Shown: positions 31,958-40,599 of the stretch, in pieces
How the letters are laid out: each line of letters begins with the position of its first letter
How positions within the stretch are numbered: position 1 is the stretch's first letter
NCBI GenBank assembly: GCA_005784505.1
Contig: VCAZ01000005.1
Location: 4,716,001 to 4,780,000 of the forward strand
Direction of reading: 5' to 3'
Length of the DNA: 64,000 bases
Origin: Bagarius yarrelli
Taxonomy: Eukaryota > Chordata > Actinopteri > Siluriformes > Sisoridae
Position numbers and translations under genes: made by a program
Notes under the pieces: model-generated
Databases searched by the model: none
The model's input: the letters and a program-made list of their open reading frames with translations, nothing else
Told to the model about the DNA's origin: nothing

Positions 31958-34526
31958 AAATGATTATTTGTTATAGGCCTTTTTTGATAGGACAGAGAAG
32001 TGGGACCGACAAAAAAAAAAAGCTGAGCCATAATCGAGCCTGGGTCACTGGAGCGCAACAAGTTGTACAGGTGGATGCTGGCACCTTAACCCACCACAGC
32101 ATGGCGCCGGCACCCATATGCGCATATTGTTGCGCTTGATTATTTTTTGCTTAATGTATGTATAACCAATGCAAAAAAAATAAATAAAATCAAACAATTA
32201 AAAAACAAAACCAAAAAACATTTGTCATCTTAACGATTTTCCGAAACGTACCTTTTCCTGTCTTTTCTCAAACGCTGACTTGGTTTCGGTCTTAGACTTT
32301 CCACCCAGAATGTCTTCCACATCCTCTCCTTCACTCTCACTCGACAGGTTAAAGGTCACCTTGCGCGAAGCCGCTCTGGTGTTTTGGCTTTGGGCGTCGC
32401 CTCTGCACAGCGCAAAACATTATCAGGAAGTTTATAAGCACTAAAACTAGCATAGTGTTTATTTAATTCGTCAAATAAACAACTATATACACACTCTTCC
32501 GAATCATCTTCGTCCATGTCCTCCTCCTTCTCTTCTTCTTCTGATGCCAACTCTTCTTCTTCCTCTTCCTCATCCTCATCTGACTGGTGTCGCGCAGGCT
32601 CTTCATCCACAAAGTAATCTTTGTATTTTATGTTTCTGGAACTTTCCGACTGCAAAAGATAAAAGTTGTGTTTGATCTGAGCTGGTGAACTTTCCAGTTT
32701 ACTGACTTCAGCTTACCTTTTTTTTGTGTTTTGATGCAGCAGGTTTATCAAATAACAGTTCTTCGTCCTCGTCTGAGGGAAGATCCTGAAAGTAGTCAAT
32801 TTCCTCCCCAGCAGCTACTTTCCCCTCCTTTTTATCCATATCGTCCAGAAAAGCCTCCATTTCTGAGAGTTTAAAAAACTGATCGTCCACCTCAGAGACA
32901 GTCTGTGATTTAAAGATCTTACTTTCGGTTTTCTTTTTAGTCTTGCACTGTTTTTCTAACTGATCAACATCGAAATCGATATCCGAGTCCTCGCTGTGAA
33001 GCTCCTCCCCTTCATCGGACAAGGAAGACTTGGGCTCATGTTCGTTTTCACTTTTCTCACCACCAGCTTCTTCCTCGTCATCATCATCTTCTTCCTCCTC
33101 CTCCACCTCGTCATCTTTATCCTCCTCTTCCTCCTCTGATTCCTCCAGTAGAGTGAGTGTGTGGTCCGTGACAGCCTTTTTAACTGCGTCCTCAAACTTG
33201 GCGAGCACAGCGGTGTTCTGAAGCTCAAGTTCCTGCCAGATCTGTTCTTCATCAAAGTTCTCCACCACCAGCTGGTCAAGCGGACTCCCATCCCACCCTT
33301 TCAGTTTTTGGGATTTGTGTAAATCGTACAGGGTCTTCGTGAGGGATGTGAAGTCTGCTGCCAAGTCATCCTGTACACTAAGAGAAAGAAGGAGAGACAT
33401 GATAAGCGTAAGAAAAAGAGACAGATTAGTAGAGAGAGAGTGAGCAAGATGGGGAGAAGAGAGAGAAAGCGTGAGAAAAAAAAACAAAAGATAGAAGGGG
33501 GGAGAGAGACAGATCAAAAAAAGTGAGAGAGAATAAGACAGAGAGAAAGTAAGAGAAAAAGAGGGAACGCGAGAGAGAAAACCAGAAAGAGAAAGAGAGA
33601 GCGAGAGACAGAAAGTGTGAGAAAGACAGACAGACTTGGATACATTTTATATTAAATAATAATCCTGTTACTGCAGCAGACTGAATGTTACATAAAGCCT
33701 GAAAGAAAATATTTATAATTCATAATTTATATTCTGTTTATATTTTAACACCAGAAAAGATTTACCGTCTGCATGAAAATGAGATTAAAGACAAGACTAA
33801 AAGACATTAAACTAAGAGATTTCATTTATATTTCAGTTTTTTTGGCAGATGCCCTCATCCAGAGCAAATTACATTCATCTCATATTTTTATCCAACTGAT
33901 GGATAACAGTTGACGGTTAAGGGCCTTGCTCCGGGGCCCCAGCGTGGAAATGTCTCTGTCACATTTACTCTTGAGCACAGTGATGAAACTGATGACTATC
34001 CCATCTTAGAGGGTTGAGCTCAGGCCCCTGGTCAGTTATGAAACAGCGCCCCTGGAGCAGGAAGGGTTAGGGGTCATGCTCGGGGACCCAAAAGTGGCAG
34101 ACTGGCGGTCCTGGTCTTTAACTCAGCGCCTTAATCATTTAAGTCACCACCGCCACATGGTATTGGTGGCCCTGTGGGATTAAACCTACGATATTCTGAT
34201 CAACAGTACAACACGTTAACAGCTGAGCCACCACTTCCCACGTCCCCCATATCAAAGAACACCTTTTTTTTTAAAAAAATCTTTCCACATGTTGTTCTGT
34301 GCCGCTGGTTATCTGCACCGGTTAAATAAACCAAAGCACAACAACAACCCCCCCCCCCCCCCCCCCCCCAAACAATCATCTACAATAACAATAACCTACT
34401 TTAAGATATTTTAAAAAAACACAATTCCCAAACTTCTTACGTTAAAAACAGTTCCGGTTGCGCTGTAGTGCGGTTTAATATCTGTAAACATTTCTCCAGC
34501 GTGCTGCTCACGCTCCCATTCGCCAT
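26575..34526 (-). CDS. mphosph10: mphosph10, U3 small nucleolar ribonucleoprotein MPP10, complete, 11 exons
   Basis: Eleven exons on the minus strand join in phase to 666 aa (human 681). MPP10 binds IMP3/IMP4 in the U3 snoRNP/SSU processome and is needed for early pre-18S rRNA cleavage in the nucleolus (family knowledge). Visible features in order: an N-terminal conserved block ('FTSLTKTLYDLHK', 'VVENFDEEQIWQELELQN'); long acidic D/E stretches in exons 2-3; 'FFKLSEMEAFLDDMDK'; 'KYKDYF'; 'KVTFNL'; the core 'EKPWQLSGEATAQTRPENS', 'VWDDVVRKEKPKEEVFEYKK', 'LTLDHEKSKLSLAEVYEQEY', 'LFLKLDALSNFHF'-type sequence and 'SNLPSITMEEVAPV'; then Lys/Arg-rich 'KTATDKKRERRKKKQLKR'; and the end 'SQAFFSQLQDQV...KLKL'. 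The start ATG has strong context (gccATGg). Confidence 0.97.
27182..27412 (-). CDS. mphosph10: mphosph10 exon 10
   Basis: 77 codons in phase 0: 'EKNKAGDVLGASEKTATDKK' then 'RERRKKKQLKRIKIQEREKR'. This is the basic, nuclear-localisation-like region. Donor 'gttggt' on the minus strand. Confidence 0.95.
27547..27654 (-). CDS. mphosph10: mphosph10 exon 9
   Basis: 36 codons in phase 0: 'HVPEVKVVSNLPSITMEEVA' then 'PVCVSNATLLAPEEVK'. Acceptor 'gtttttgtag'. Confidence 0.95.
27747..27857 (-). CDS. mphosph10: mphosph10 exon 8
   Basis: 37 codons in phase 0: 'EKTEEEENPAHVEIQKLMDS' then 'VFLKLDALSNFHFTPKP'. Donor 'gtaagt'. Confidence 0.95.
28794..28999 (-). repeat. tRNA-derived SINE, family A, minus orientation (intron of mphosph10)
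   Basis: It shares 'ggggtcagtgcgcagggtca', 'gctatgatacagcacccctg' and the reversed head 'ttaaccatttgagccaccac' with the other family A copies. It lies in the 27858-29651 intron and is sense relative to mphosph10. Confidence 0.8.
29652..29789 (-). CDS. mphosph10: mphosph10 exon 7
   Basis: 46 codons in phase 0: 'VWDDVVRKEKPKEEVFEYKK', 'RLTLDHEKSKLSLAEVYEQE', 'YMKLNQ'. This is the most conserved MPP10 block. Confidence 0.96.
29883..29950 (-). CDS. mphosph10: mphosph10 exon 6
   Basis: 68 bp: 'PAVTEETTLQLEEIIKQRIK' then 'DQ', after a split Ala codon shared with exon 5 (g/cg). Acceptor 'ctccctaaag'. Confidence 0.94.
30452..30660 (+). repeat. tRNA-derived SINE, family B
   Basis: The A-box-like 'tggcttagtgg' and B box 'agttcgattcccagcccc' are intact. 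The body 'gggcccttgagcaaggccct' is followed by a tail with 'aaatgctgtaaacg'. It lies in the intron of mphosph10 between exons 5 and 6. Confidence 0.8.
30744..30885 (-). CDS. mphosph10: mphosph10 exon 5
   Basis: 47 codons plus one base: 'MAEKISDLEKAALTEKPWQL', 'SGEATAQTRPENSMLGEDVD', 'FDQASRM'. Donor 'gtaaga', acceptor 'gtgaaacag'. Confidence 0.95.
31080..31240. repeat. Tc1-type MITE fragment
   Basis: 'ggctgaaagtttgtggacac ct' matches the terminus of the 21611-22410 element. 'ggggccactccaaactgttg' and what follows is the usual interior of that repeat family. Only one end is retained. Confidence 0.6.
31468..31900 (-). mobile_element. Tc1/mariner-like remnant, minus strand
   Basis: On the minus strand, 'MAKTKELTEDLRL' (start near 31559) resembles the first residues of fish Tc1-like transposases and is followed within 20 codons by unrelated sequence and a stop. 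The segment toward 31860 ('gaataattttggacatgcca') is a familiar fish Tc1/mariner end region. Only an N-terminal scrap of the transposase survives. Confidence 0.5.
31902..31948. repeat. (TA)n microsatellite
   Basis: About 23 TA units end in a short (CA) run, between the Tc1-like remnant and a tRNA-like SINE fragment (about 31990-32120, reversed). Confidence 0.9.
32252..32402 (-). CDS. mphosph10: mphosph10 exon 4
   Basis: One base completes a Glu codon, then 50 codons: 'GDAQSQNTRAASRKVTFNLS', 'SESEGEDVEDILGG', 'KSAFEKRQEK'. Acceptor 'gctgtgcag'. The frame is fixed by both neighbours. A longer frame running through the intron from exon 3 is spurious. Confidence 0.93.
32495..32649 (-). CDS. mphosph10: mphosph10 exon 3
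   Basis: It encodes 'SESSRNIKYKDYFVDEE', then an acidic run of about 25 residues rich in Glu and Asp, ending in a split Glu. Donor 'gtgtgt', acceptor 'cttttgcag'. Confidence 0.94.
32717..33377 (-). CDS. mphosph10: mphosph10 exon 2 (large acidic exon)
   Basis: 220 codons. It starts by completing Thr, then 'VQDDLAADFTSLTKTLYDLH', followed by the long D/E-rich tract, 'DSDIDFDVDQLEKQC', 'FFKLSEMEAFLDDMDKKEGK', 'DYFQDLPSDEDEELLFD' and 'KHKKK'. Phase requires the acceptor 'ttctcttag' at 33378-33386. A second AG seven bases downstream would break the frame. Confidence 0.93.
33378..33640. repeat. GA-rich low-complexity tract in mphosph10 intron 1
   Basis: About 260 bp of near-pure purine on the plus strand (gagagaga/gaaagaga variants) lies immediately upstream of the exon 2 acceptor. 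On the transcribed strand it reads as a very long polypyrimidine stretch. Confidence 0.9.
33830..34245. repeat. Composite of degraded SINE pieces
   Basis: It contains the fish SINE-tail motif 'tttggcagatgccctcatcc agagc' (33840-33865), then a diverged family A copy in minus orientation (33997-34157, 'aacagcgcccctggagcagg'). A further tRNA-like end ('acagctgagccaccacttcc') is at about 34215-34240. All lie in mphosph10 intron 1. Confidence 0.65.
34348..34369. repeat. C homopolymer run
   Basis: 22 consecutive C on the plus strand, i.e. a G-run in the mphosph10 intron 1 transcript. Confidence 0.95.
34441..34526 (-). CDS. mphosph10: mphosph10 exon 1 (start codon)
   Basis: ATG in gccATGg context. 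It encodes 'MANGSVSSTLEKCLQILNRT' then 'TAQPELFL' plus two bases of Thr, matching the N-terminal block ending 'FLT' of the family. Donor 'gtaaga'. Confidence 0.93.
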
Positions 34527-34811
34527 GGCTGCGCACACACACACACGCATGGAACCAGGAATGCACGCGGTAAAAAAAGTTCCGCGGAAACAAAAAGCAC
34601 ATCTGAATCGTTCCGCCCGGAATAATGATGTAAGAGTTTATTACAATACATTTAAAGTGTTTTAAAATGCAGACATGGCTTATAACTAATTATGCCCAAA
34701 GTATTCTGTCAGTTCTATAACTGCATGAGGTTTGTTTCTAATATTTATGTGACAAGATCTTATTGATCACTGCTATTTAAATAAAGTTAGTAAGTTTTGT
34801 ATCAGGAAAAC
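34527..34811. promoter_or_regulatory. Bidirectional promoter between mphosph10 and mcee
   Basis: Only 285 bp separate the two start codons, which face away from each other. The interval has CpG-rich pieces ('ttccgcggaa', 'gttccgcccggaat') and a CRE-like 'atgatgtaa'. The mcee start lies in 'aacatggcggc', close to the YY1 motif of many housekeeping promoters. The human orthologues are also head-to-head. Confidence 0.8.
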
Positions 34812-34839
34812 ATGGCGGCCTCCTTTCTGAAGGTTGCAG
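34812..34839 (+). CDS. mcee: mcee exon 1
   Basis: 28 bp: 'MAASFLKVA' and one base of Ala. Donor 'gtaaat'. Too short to stand out by length; placed by phase and by the family's N-terminal layout. Confidence 0.88.
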
Positions 34840-36085
34840 GTAAATAATGAGCTAAATAAATAAATAAACTGTTAAATAATAACCCAGTAATGATCCTTAT
34901 TTGTGATTTGTATTTTATGAATAGTGTTGTTATAACGCCATTTTAAGTTAAACATGTCAAAGATTTTTGATTATTAACGATGTTTTTTACTAGCAAATGG
35001 CATGACAATATTAATGCATTAAGAAAAAACACATATCTATTATGTTCTATATTCTAATATGTTACATCTCTCAGAATTAATTGTTTTTATTAAACATATT
35101 TTTAACCTTTTGTTTCTTACATTTATTTAATAATTGATATTAATTATTAACATTATAGTTATGTACATTTAATTTTATTAAACGTTCTTATTTCTATAAC
35201 TAAAACTCTAAATCTCTATTATTTGTGCTTTCTTTTTCAGCATGTATATCAAGATGTGCTGCCCGCCAGTCTCTATCGGTGAGAGCGTTCTCCTCCTCAT
35301 TCGCGGTTAGTCAAGGTGTTCCCTCGTCCTTATGGAGGTTGGGTAGACTGAACCACGTTGCAATTGCTGTGCCAGACCTGGAGAAGGCAGCAGCTTTGTA
35401 CAGGGACGTACTTGGTGCCCAGGTAAGCGCTACTGTACCTTTGCCAGAGCACGGGGTTTACACTGTGTTTGTGGAGCTCGGCAACACCAAGCTGGAACTT
35501 CTGCATCCACTGGGAGAAAAGAGCCCCATTGCAGGCTTCCTGCAGAAGAACAAAGCTGGAGGAATGCATCACATCTGCATTGAGGTGAGCTGGTTTTCGG
35601 GAGTAAACTATTTAGATACCTCCGGTGAAGTTTACGTCCCGTGTTTACATTAGCTTTCATCCAAGGCAACAGGAAGGAAACCTATTGAGTCACAAATGTT
35701 TATGAAGAAAAGTCTGGTTGAGCATCGACATATCCAACAGTGTGTTTTGCAGGACAAAAGAATGCAATCAAAATGTTTACAAATGAATCTTTACACTGTC
35801 TTCATATGTGTGAAACACAATCCAATCCAATTCAATATTATATTTGATGGCAGAAGTCATCCATTGGCTTAGACTTTTGCAAGAAGCTAAAATATCCTTA
35901 TAAAATATCCAATAATTCTCTTCTGCTTACAGGTTGATGACATAAACTCAGCAATAGCAGATCTGAAAGCAAAAAATATCAGACTGCTTTCTCCAGAGCC
36001 TCGAATCGGTGCTCATGGCAAACCTGTGATGTTCCTCCACCCTAAAGACTGTGATGGGGTTCTTGTCGAAATAGAGCAAGCATAG
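34812..36085 (+). CDS. mcee: mcee, methylmalonyl-CoA epimerase, complete, 3 exons
   Basis: Three exons give 174 aa (human 176). The enzyme interconverts (2S)- and (2R)-methylmalonyl-CoA in the mitochondrial matrix. It links propionyl-CoA carboxylase to B12-dependent mutase in odd-chain fatty acid and branched amino acid breakdown (family knowledge). Residues 1-32 form a typical mitochondrial targeting peptide: Arg/Ser/Ala-rich with no acidic residue. The vicinal-oxygen-chelate fold follows from 'LGRLNHVAIAVPDLEKAAAL'. The metal ligands known in human are present: His48 in 'LNHVAIAV', the second His of 'MHHICIEV' (about 120), and Glu170 in 'VLVEIEQA'. The canonical 'LPEHGV', 'ELLHPLG', 'SPIAGFLQKNKAGG', 'GAHGKPV' and 'FLHPKDC' are all intact. 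Confidence 0.97.
35241..35584 (+). CDS. mcee: mcee exon 2
   Basis: 344 bp. It runs from the targeting peptide 'CISRCAARQSLSVRAF' through 'LGRLNHVAIAVPDL' to 'GGMHHICIE'. Acceptor 'tctttttcag', donor 'gtgagc'. An internal 'cag/gtaagc' at about 35421 looks like a donor, but the frame continues through it with family-matching residues. Confidence 0.96.
35933..36085 (+). CDS. mcee: mcee exon 3 (terminal)
   Basis: 50 codons plus stop TAG: 'VDDINSAIADLKAKNIRLLS', 'IGAHGKPVMFLHPKDCDG', 'VLVEIEQA'. Acceptor 'tgcttacag'. Confidence 0.96.
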   Translation, partial: VDDINSAIADLKAKNIRLLSPEPRIGAHGKPVMFLHPKDCDGVLVEIEQA

Positions 36086-36328
36086 GAATCAACACACCCC
36101 TTCCCCCCCCTCCAGAAAAACTGACATAAGCTTAAGGATGTTCTCTCACTTTTGTTGTTAGGGTTTGACTTTCATATGATCTTCTTTGGCTTGCAATAGT
36201 CTAAGTCTTTTTCTTTAATCAGTTCAGAGGAATGCTAGCAACCTACATGCTGTTGTTACTATTCCTAATCCACCTAATTTCTGTTGTGACCTATATATGT
36301 ATAGCAATATCATGATTATATACTAAAA

Positions 36329-36334
36329 AATAAA
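36329..36334 (+). terminator. mcee polyadenylation signal
   Basis: AATAAA lies about 245 bp after the mcee stop in an A-rich stretch, followed by T-rich sequence. This gives a short 3' UTR, usual for this gene. Confidence 0.7.
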
Positions 36335-36922
36335 AGTGTTCTTTCCCCATTTTCCATCATCCAGTGCCTCCTTTACAGAATTCAACGAGTGAAAATGTAT
36401 TACAGGCTTTGAAAGATGAAACTGTTTTCCTCTGTTTCCATTCAACTCTTAGACGTCAGCTCGCCGTTCGATGGACCATTTTCATTTCTCAGATGTCTTC
36501 ATTCTGATGCTGGCTTTAGAAAACACATCCCCTTTGACACAGCTGGGGAAAGGAGATTAGAAACCCATGTTTTCTCTCGGTTTTCTGCCTGTGTGTCATC
36601 GGCTTTGTTGCTCTTTGATGGTTTTGAAATATTGGAATAAAAGGGTCGGATTTGCTGCTTATAGTTATTTGTGGAATTTTAGTTTTTTTGACAGGATCAT
36701 TTTTACTCAGTCTGAGAACATTCATCAAACAAGGTTACAGTGACACACGTATAGGACAAAGGGCTGAATGTCAATCGGATGTTATATACATTTATCTATT
36801 TGATAGAACCTTTTAATCCAGAGTGACGTATAGTGCAGGAGCACAGGTGAAGGGTATGGGCCATGCTGAAGATTTTAAATAGTCCTGAAATTTTTAACTT
36901 TTAGCCCACAGACAACTTTTCT

Positions 36923-36981
36923 AAAAAAAAAAAAAAAAAAAAAAACAAAAAAAAAAAATAAAAAAAAAAAAAAAAAAAAAA
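36923..36981 (+). repeat. Interrupted poly(A) tract
   Basis: About 58 bases are almost all A, with one C and one T interruption. It follows a degraded SINE-like segment (36790-36900), so it may be the tail of an old retroposon. Confidence 0.75.
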
Positions 36982-37091
36982 ATTAGCAGGGAACTTTAAC
37001 CCACTACCCCAACAGTGGCATGTTATAAATGATAAACTTTTTTCTTTTATACTGAAGCTGAATTGTGATGTGTTAGAAAGATGAAAAAACA

Positions 37092-37582
37092 CAGTGAGGG
37101 GAAAAAAATATTTCATTCCCTGCTGATTTTGTACATTTTAAGAAGAAGCACATTAAGGTCTTGGAGTTGCCTAGCAGGTCTCCAGACCATAACTCATAGA
37201 AAATCTGTGGATGGAGCTCAAGGTTTAAGTTGCCAAACGTCAGCCTCAACACCTTAATGACTTGGAAATGATCTGCAAAGAGGAGTGGGACAAAAGATCT
37301 GATGTGTGCAACCTGGTGGCCAACTACAAGAAATGTCTAACCTCTATGATTGCCAACAAGGCTTTTGTTACCATGTACCAAATTTTGTTTTGCAAAGGGG
37401 TCAAAAACGTATTTTACTGATGAAAATGCAAATCAATTTATAACTTTTTAAATTGGGTTTTCTGGATGTTTTTGTTGTTATTCTGTCTCTCACTGTTAGA
37501 ATAAACCTACCATTAAAACTACAGACTGATCATTTTATTTGTCAGTTGACAAACATACAAAAGCAATTCATTTCCCTAACTG
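37092..37582 (+). mobile_element. Internally deleted Tc1/mariner transposon
   Basis: The left terminus 'cagtgaggggaaaaaaatat' is followed by a transposase C-terminal region in plus orientation with several frame breaks ('KVLELPSRSPDHNS', later 'TTRNV'). The interior up to that point is deleted. The right side carries the usual 'tctgtctctcactgttagaa taaacctaccattaaaac' segment and a decayed terminus ending 'ccctaactg' before TA. The minus-strand copy at 58569 has the same terminus. Confidence 0.75.
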
Positions 37583-38110
37583 TATATCCTAAACTGTGGT
37601 AGGATGAGATATAATATTTGCAATAATTAAGAATTTTAATTACAGCTTATTATTAGAAGGAAGAATTATTTCCACACATTACATCACAAAGAAATTCTTG
37701 TTTTCACGTGTCTCAGGTTTTTAGGTTGGTTTAGATATAAAGACGCACTGCTCCTGAAACCAACAGGGTCTTAGGGGTCTTCCTTAAGGGCCCAACAGCA
37801 GCAGAGCTTAAAATCAAGCACTAATCTTTCAATTAACAACCGAGACACTTATTGTAATGAGATTAATCCCAGGTGTGAATGTTATTGTTAATTTACAGTA
37901 TGTCATTTATTTATGTCATTAACATATAAAGTAAAGTCCACATCGAAGCATAAAGTTCATGGAAAAGTTTCATTTCTTCTTGTATGTCTGATGTTGATGA
38001 CATGTCCTGTCTGCGTAAACAAGGTACACAGAGTTACTCACCTACAGATGTTGATCCTATCATAATATCATAATATTATTGATCATAATATCATAATATC
38101 ATGATATCAT

Positions 38111-38266
38111 TGATCGGACAAACATTTCTTGGTCCTACGTCTTCCACAGAATATATAACTACATTTACACCACTAAACCTAATGATTGCTATCAGGATAT
38201 GAAGACACTTTTAACCAGCAGAACAAAAATCGTTTATGCAGACAATCACCTATTATACCTTTAAAT
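38111..38266 (+). repeat. Dispersed repeat copy 1 (paired with 43914-44073)
   Basis: 'aacatttcttggtcctacg' .. 'tccacagaatata' .. 'gaagacacttttaaccagca' .. 'gcagacaatcacctattata' is matched in the same order and direction at 43914-44073, with about 20% differences by eye. An ATCATAAT-type tandem or palindromic run precedes it (38056-38112). Confidence 0.7.
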
Positions 38267-38439
38267 AAAAAAGTGGGCATCTTAATTTCCTAACTATTTC
38301 CCAGTAACCGAAGTGAACACCTTCAATCTTTAATCCTAATCCTGTGTTTTGTTACCTGGATGATCGGCGACTGTTTTAGTTTCAAGATTCCATTGTTGGT
38401 TTTATGCATTTCTACAGCCCACAGTTTTGCTTTAAAATG

Positions 38440-38850
38440 AATGAAAACACTTAATTATAGTCAGTTGGGATTGTAGCGCTGTGCTTATTCAGTAAATGCA
38501 GAATTAAACAGATGTGTTCTGCGTCTGGATTTAAAGATGGCTACTGATTTAATGCATCTGATCTCTTCTGGTAGACGGTTTCAACTGCAGGGCTGTGTAA
38601 TAGCCAAAAGCAGATTCCCCTTATGAACTCTTCGGATGTCTAAGAGACTTAGACAGATTCTAACGATCTTCTTTGAAACATGTAAATGTACATGTTATGT
38701 GGCTTTTGAAGAGTGGGGCTTAATAAAAAAAACAAGATTTTTAACAAAATTCACAGGATATTTTAGACAAACATTCATAAACAGCCCACAATCCAAACTC
38801 TTCTTGTCCAGAATGATCTGTTTTGTGAAGGCTGTTTTCTGCAGGCATTT
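38440..38850. repeat. Degraded interspersed repeat
   Basis: It contains 'taaagatggctactgattta' and 'cgacggtttcaactgcaggg'-like segments of the long fish repeat, also seen in parts at about 16370-16640 and, reversed, 43450-43780. Boundaries and class are uncertain. Confidence 0.4.
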
Positions 38851-39311
38851 TTAAATACTGCACCGTTGCTACCCTTTACAGCTACTCCTCAGCACAGATT
38901 TCCCTCATTTCTGCTGACATCAATTGGTGCGAATAAATAACCAGAGTTATAGAAAGCCTTCAGCATGTCCCTAATCCTGTTACTCACACTATAAATATTG
39001 CCTAGCTGTGTTGATTGCTTCCCATTTCTACCGATATTTATCACTAACAATTTGTTCTGCAGTGATACCACACACTCCATGTGTTCCCATTAGTAGTTAT
39101 ATAGTGATGATACATTATTTGTGCACAATGTGCAAATTTTATACTCGCTAAGAGCTAACAGAACTCAAGCATAAGCTTTTTGGTGCAAAAAAAAGAAGTG
39201 AGAGTGAGACTAAATGTGGAATAGAAACAAAAACAAACATACATATATGATAATTAGGTGTCCCAATTCTGTGCACGAGTTGTTTCTTAACCTACCTAAG
39301 TTTTTACACAC

Positions 39312-39600
39312 CACTGCTGCGTTCCTTCTACTGGCTCCCAGTAGCTGCACACATCAGATTCAAAACACCGATGCTTGCCTATGAAGCCAAAAACAGAGCA
39401 GCCCCCTCCTACCTCCAAGCACTCATCACTCCTCGCATCGCACAGCGCTCCCGCTGATTCTGCTGGACTCGAAGTAGTACTCAACTAGTCCCATCATCCC
39501 CTAGGGTAAAAGGTAGGTCTGCATCTAGACTTTTCTCTGTTCTGGCACCAAAATGGTGGTTCTCTGTTCTGTCGCAGTATATCGGAAAGAAATGTGGAGG
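39312..39600 (+). mobile_element. L2-like LINE, 3' fragment
   Basis: Frame 'FYWLPVAAHIRFKTPMLAYE' followed by 'AKNRAAPSYLQALITPRIA' is the classic C-terminal stretch of L2/CR1-group ORF2. Frame breaks follow. A homologous minus-strand fragment is at 59260-59560. Confidence 0.75.
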
Positions 39601-39639
39601 TTATTATAGGAGCAAGAGTGTGACTAAATCTGAAATAGA

Positions 39640-40540
39640 ATGTTTAGAAACACATCTTTGAGATCAAGAGTGATGAACAAGGGTACAACTACAGAAATTA
39701 TGTTGATAAGTCATACAATAAAGGTATGGAAAAGAGTCATGAAAGCTAGGTTAAGAAAGGAAGTGTTTATCTGTGAGCAGCAGTATGACTTCATGCTGAG
39801 AAAAAGCACTATGGATGCGATTTCTGCTCTGAGAATGTTGATGAAGAAATAAAGAGATGGTCAGAGGAAGCTGCATTGTGCCTTGGTAGACATAGAGAAT
39901 GCATATGACATGATACCTGAGAGAAGAGCTGTGGCGTTGTATGAGTAAGTCAGAAAGGTACAGGACATGTATGAGAGGAGGATGTCGGTGAGGTGTGCAG
40001 TGGGTCAGCCAGAAGAGTTCGATGCGAAGGTAGGACTGCATCAGGGATCGGCTCTGAGCCCCTTCTTGTTTGCTATAGTGATGGACCGGTTGACAGGAGA
40101 GGTTAAACAGGATTCCCCTAGTGAGAGGAGAGGAGTCAAACCTGGAGAGATGAAGAAAAGATTGAATTGTAGCATGACAGAGTGTGTGTGAATGAAGTGT
40201 AAGGGTGAGATTACAGGATAAAGAACTTGGGGCCAGAGCAACAAAGAGTGTGCAAAAGAGGTAAAGAATTAAGTGCAAACAGGTTGGAATGGGTGGAGAA
40301 ACTTGTCAGAAGTGATGTTTGACAGAAGAATATCAGTAGGACTCAAGGGGAATGTGTAAAAAGCAGTGGTGATAGCAGCTATGTTGTATGTCAGAGACAG
40401 CCGCCCTGATGAAGAGACAGAAGGCAGAGTTGGAGGTAGCAGAGCTGACGATGGTTTTCTTGGACAGGATTAGGAACAGGCAGATCAGTCAGAGGGACAG
40501 TTCATGCTAGATGTCAGCAAGGCAGATTGAAATGATTTTG
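39640..40540 (+). pseudogene. RTE-like LINE reverse transcriptase remnant
   Basis: Pieces of one reverse transcriptase in order: 'KVWKRVMKARLRKEV' and 'QQYDFMLRKSTMDAISALRM' (39727-39845); 'CALVDIENAYDMIPE' (from 39872); 'SVRCAVGQPEEF', 'KVGLHQGSALSPFLFAIVMD' (39985-40095); then 'GWNGW' and 'DRRISV' (about 40284-40340). Stops and shifts interrupt it. The segment with the catalytic A-D-D motif is deleted between 'EVKQDSP' and 'ERRGVKPGE'. Confidence 0.75.
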
Positions 40541-40599
40541 ACATTTGTTATAAATAAAGCTGAAGGCTCTATGGCGGAGCTCATAACCGAAATTACTCG

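Noticed and set aside
32356..32494. Extension of mphosph10 exon 3 through the following intron as coding
   Set aside because: It contains no family sequence and enters exon 4 in the wrong frame. Splicing at 32495/32402 restores 'KVTFNL' and the downstream frame.
33030..33221. Plus-strand frame of poly-Ser
   Set aside because: It is antisense to the acidic (GAG/GAT) codons of mphosph10 exon 2.
35415..35426. Donor-like 'cag/gtaagc' inside mcee exon 2
   Set aside because: Continuing through it gives the conserved 'GAQVSATVPLPEHGV'. Using it would delete the enzyme core.
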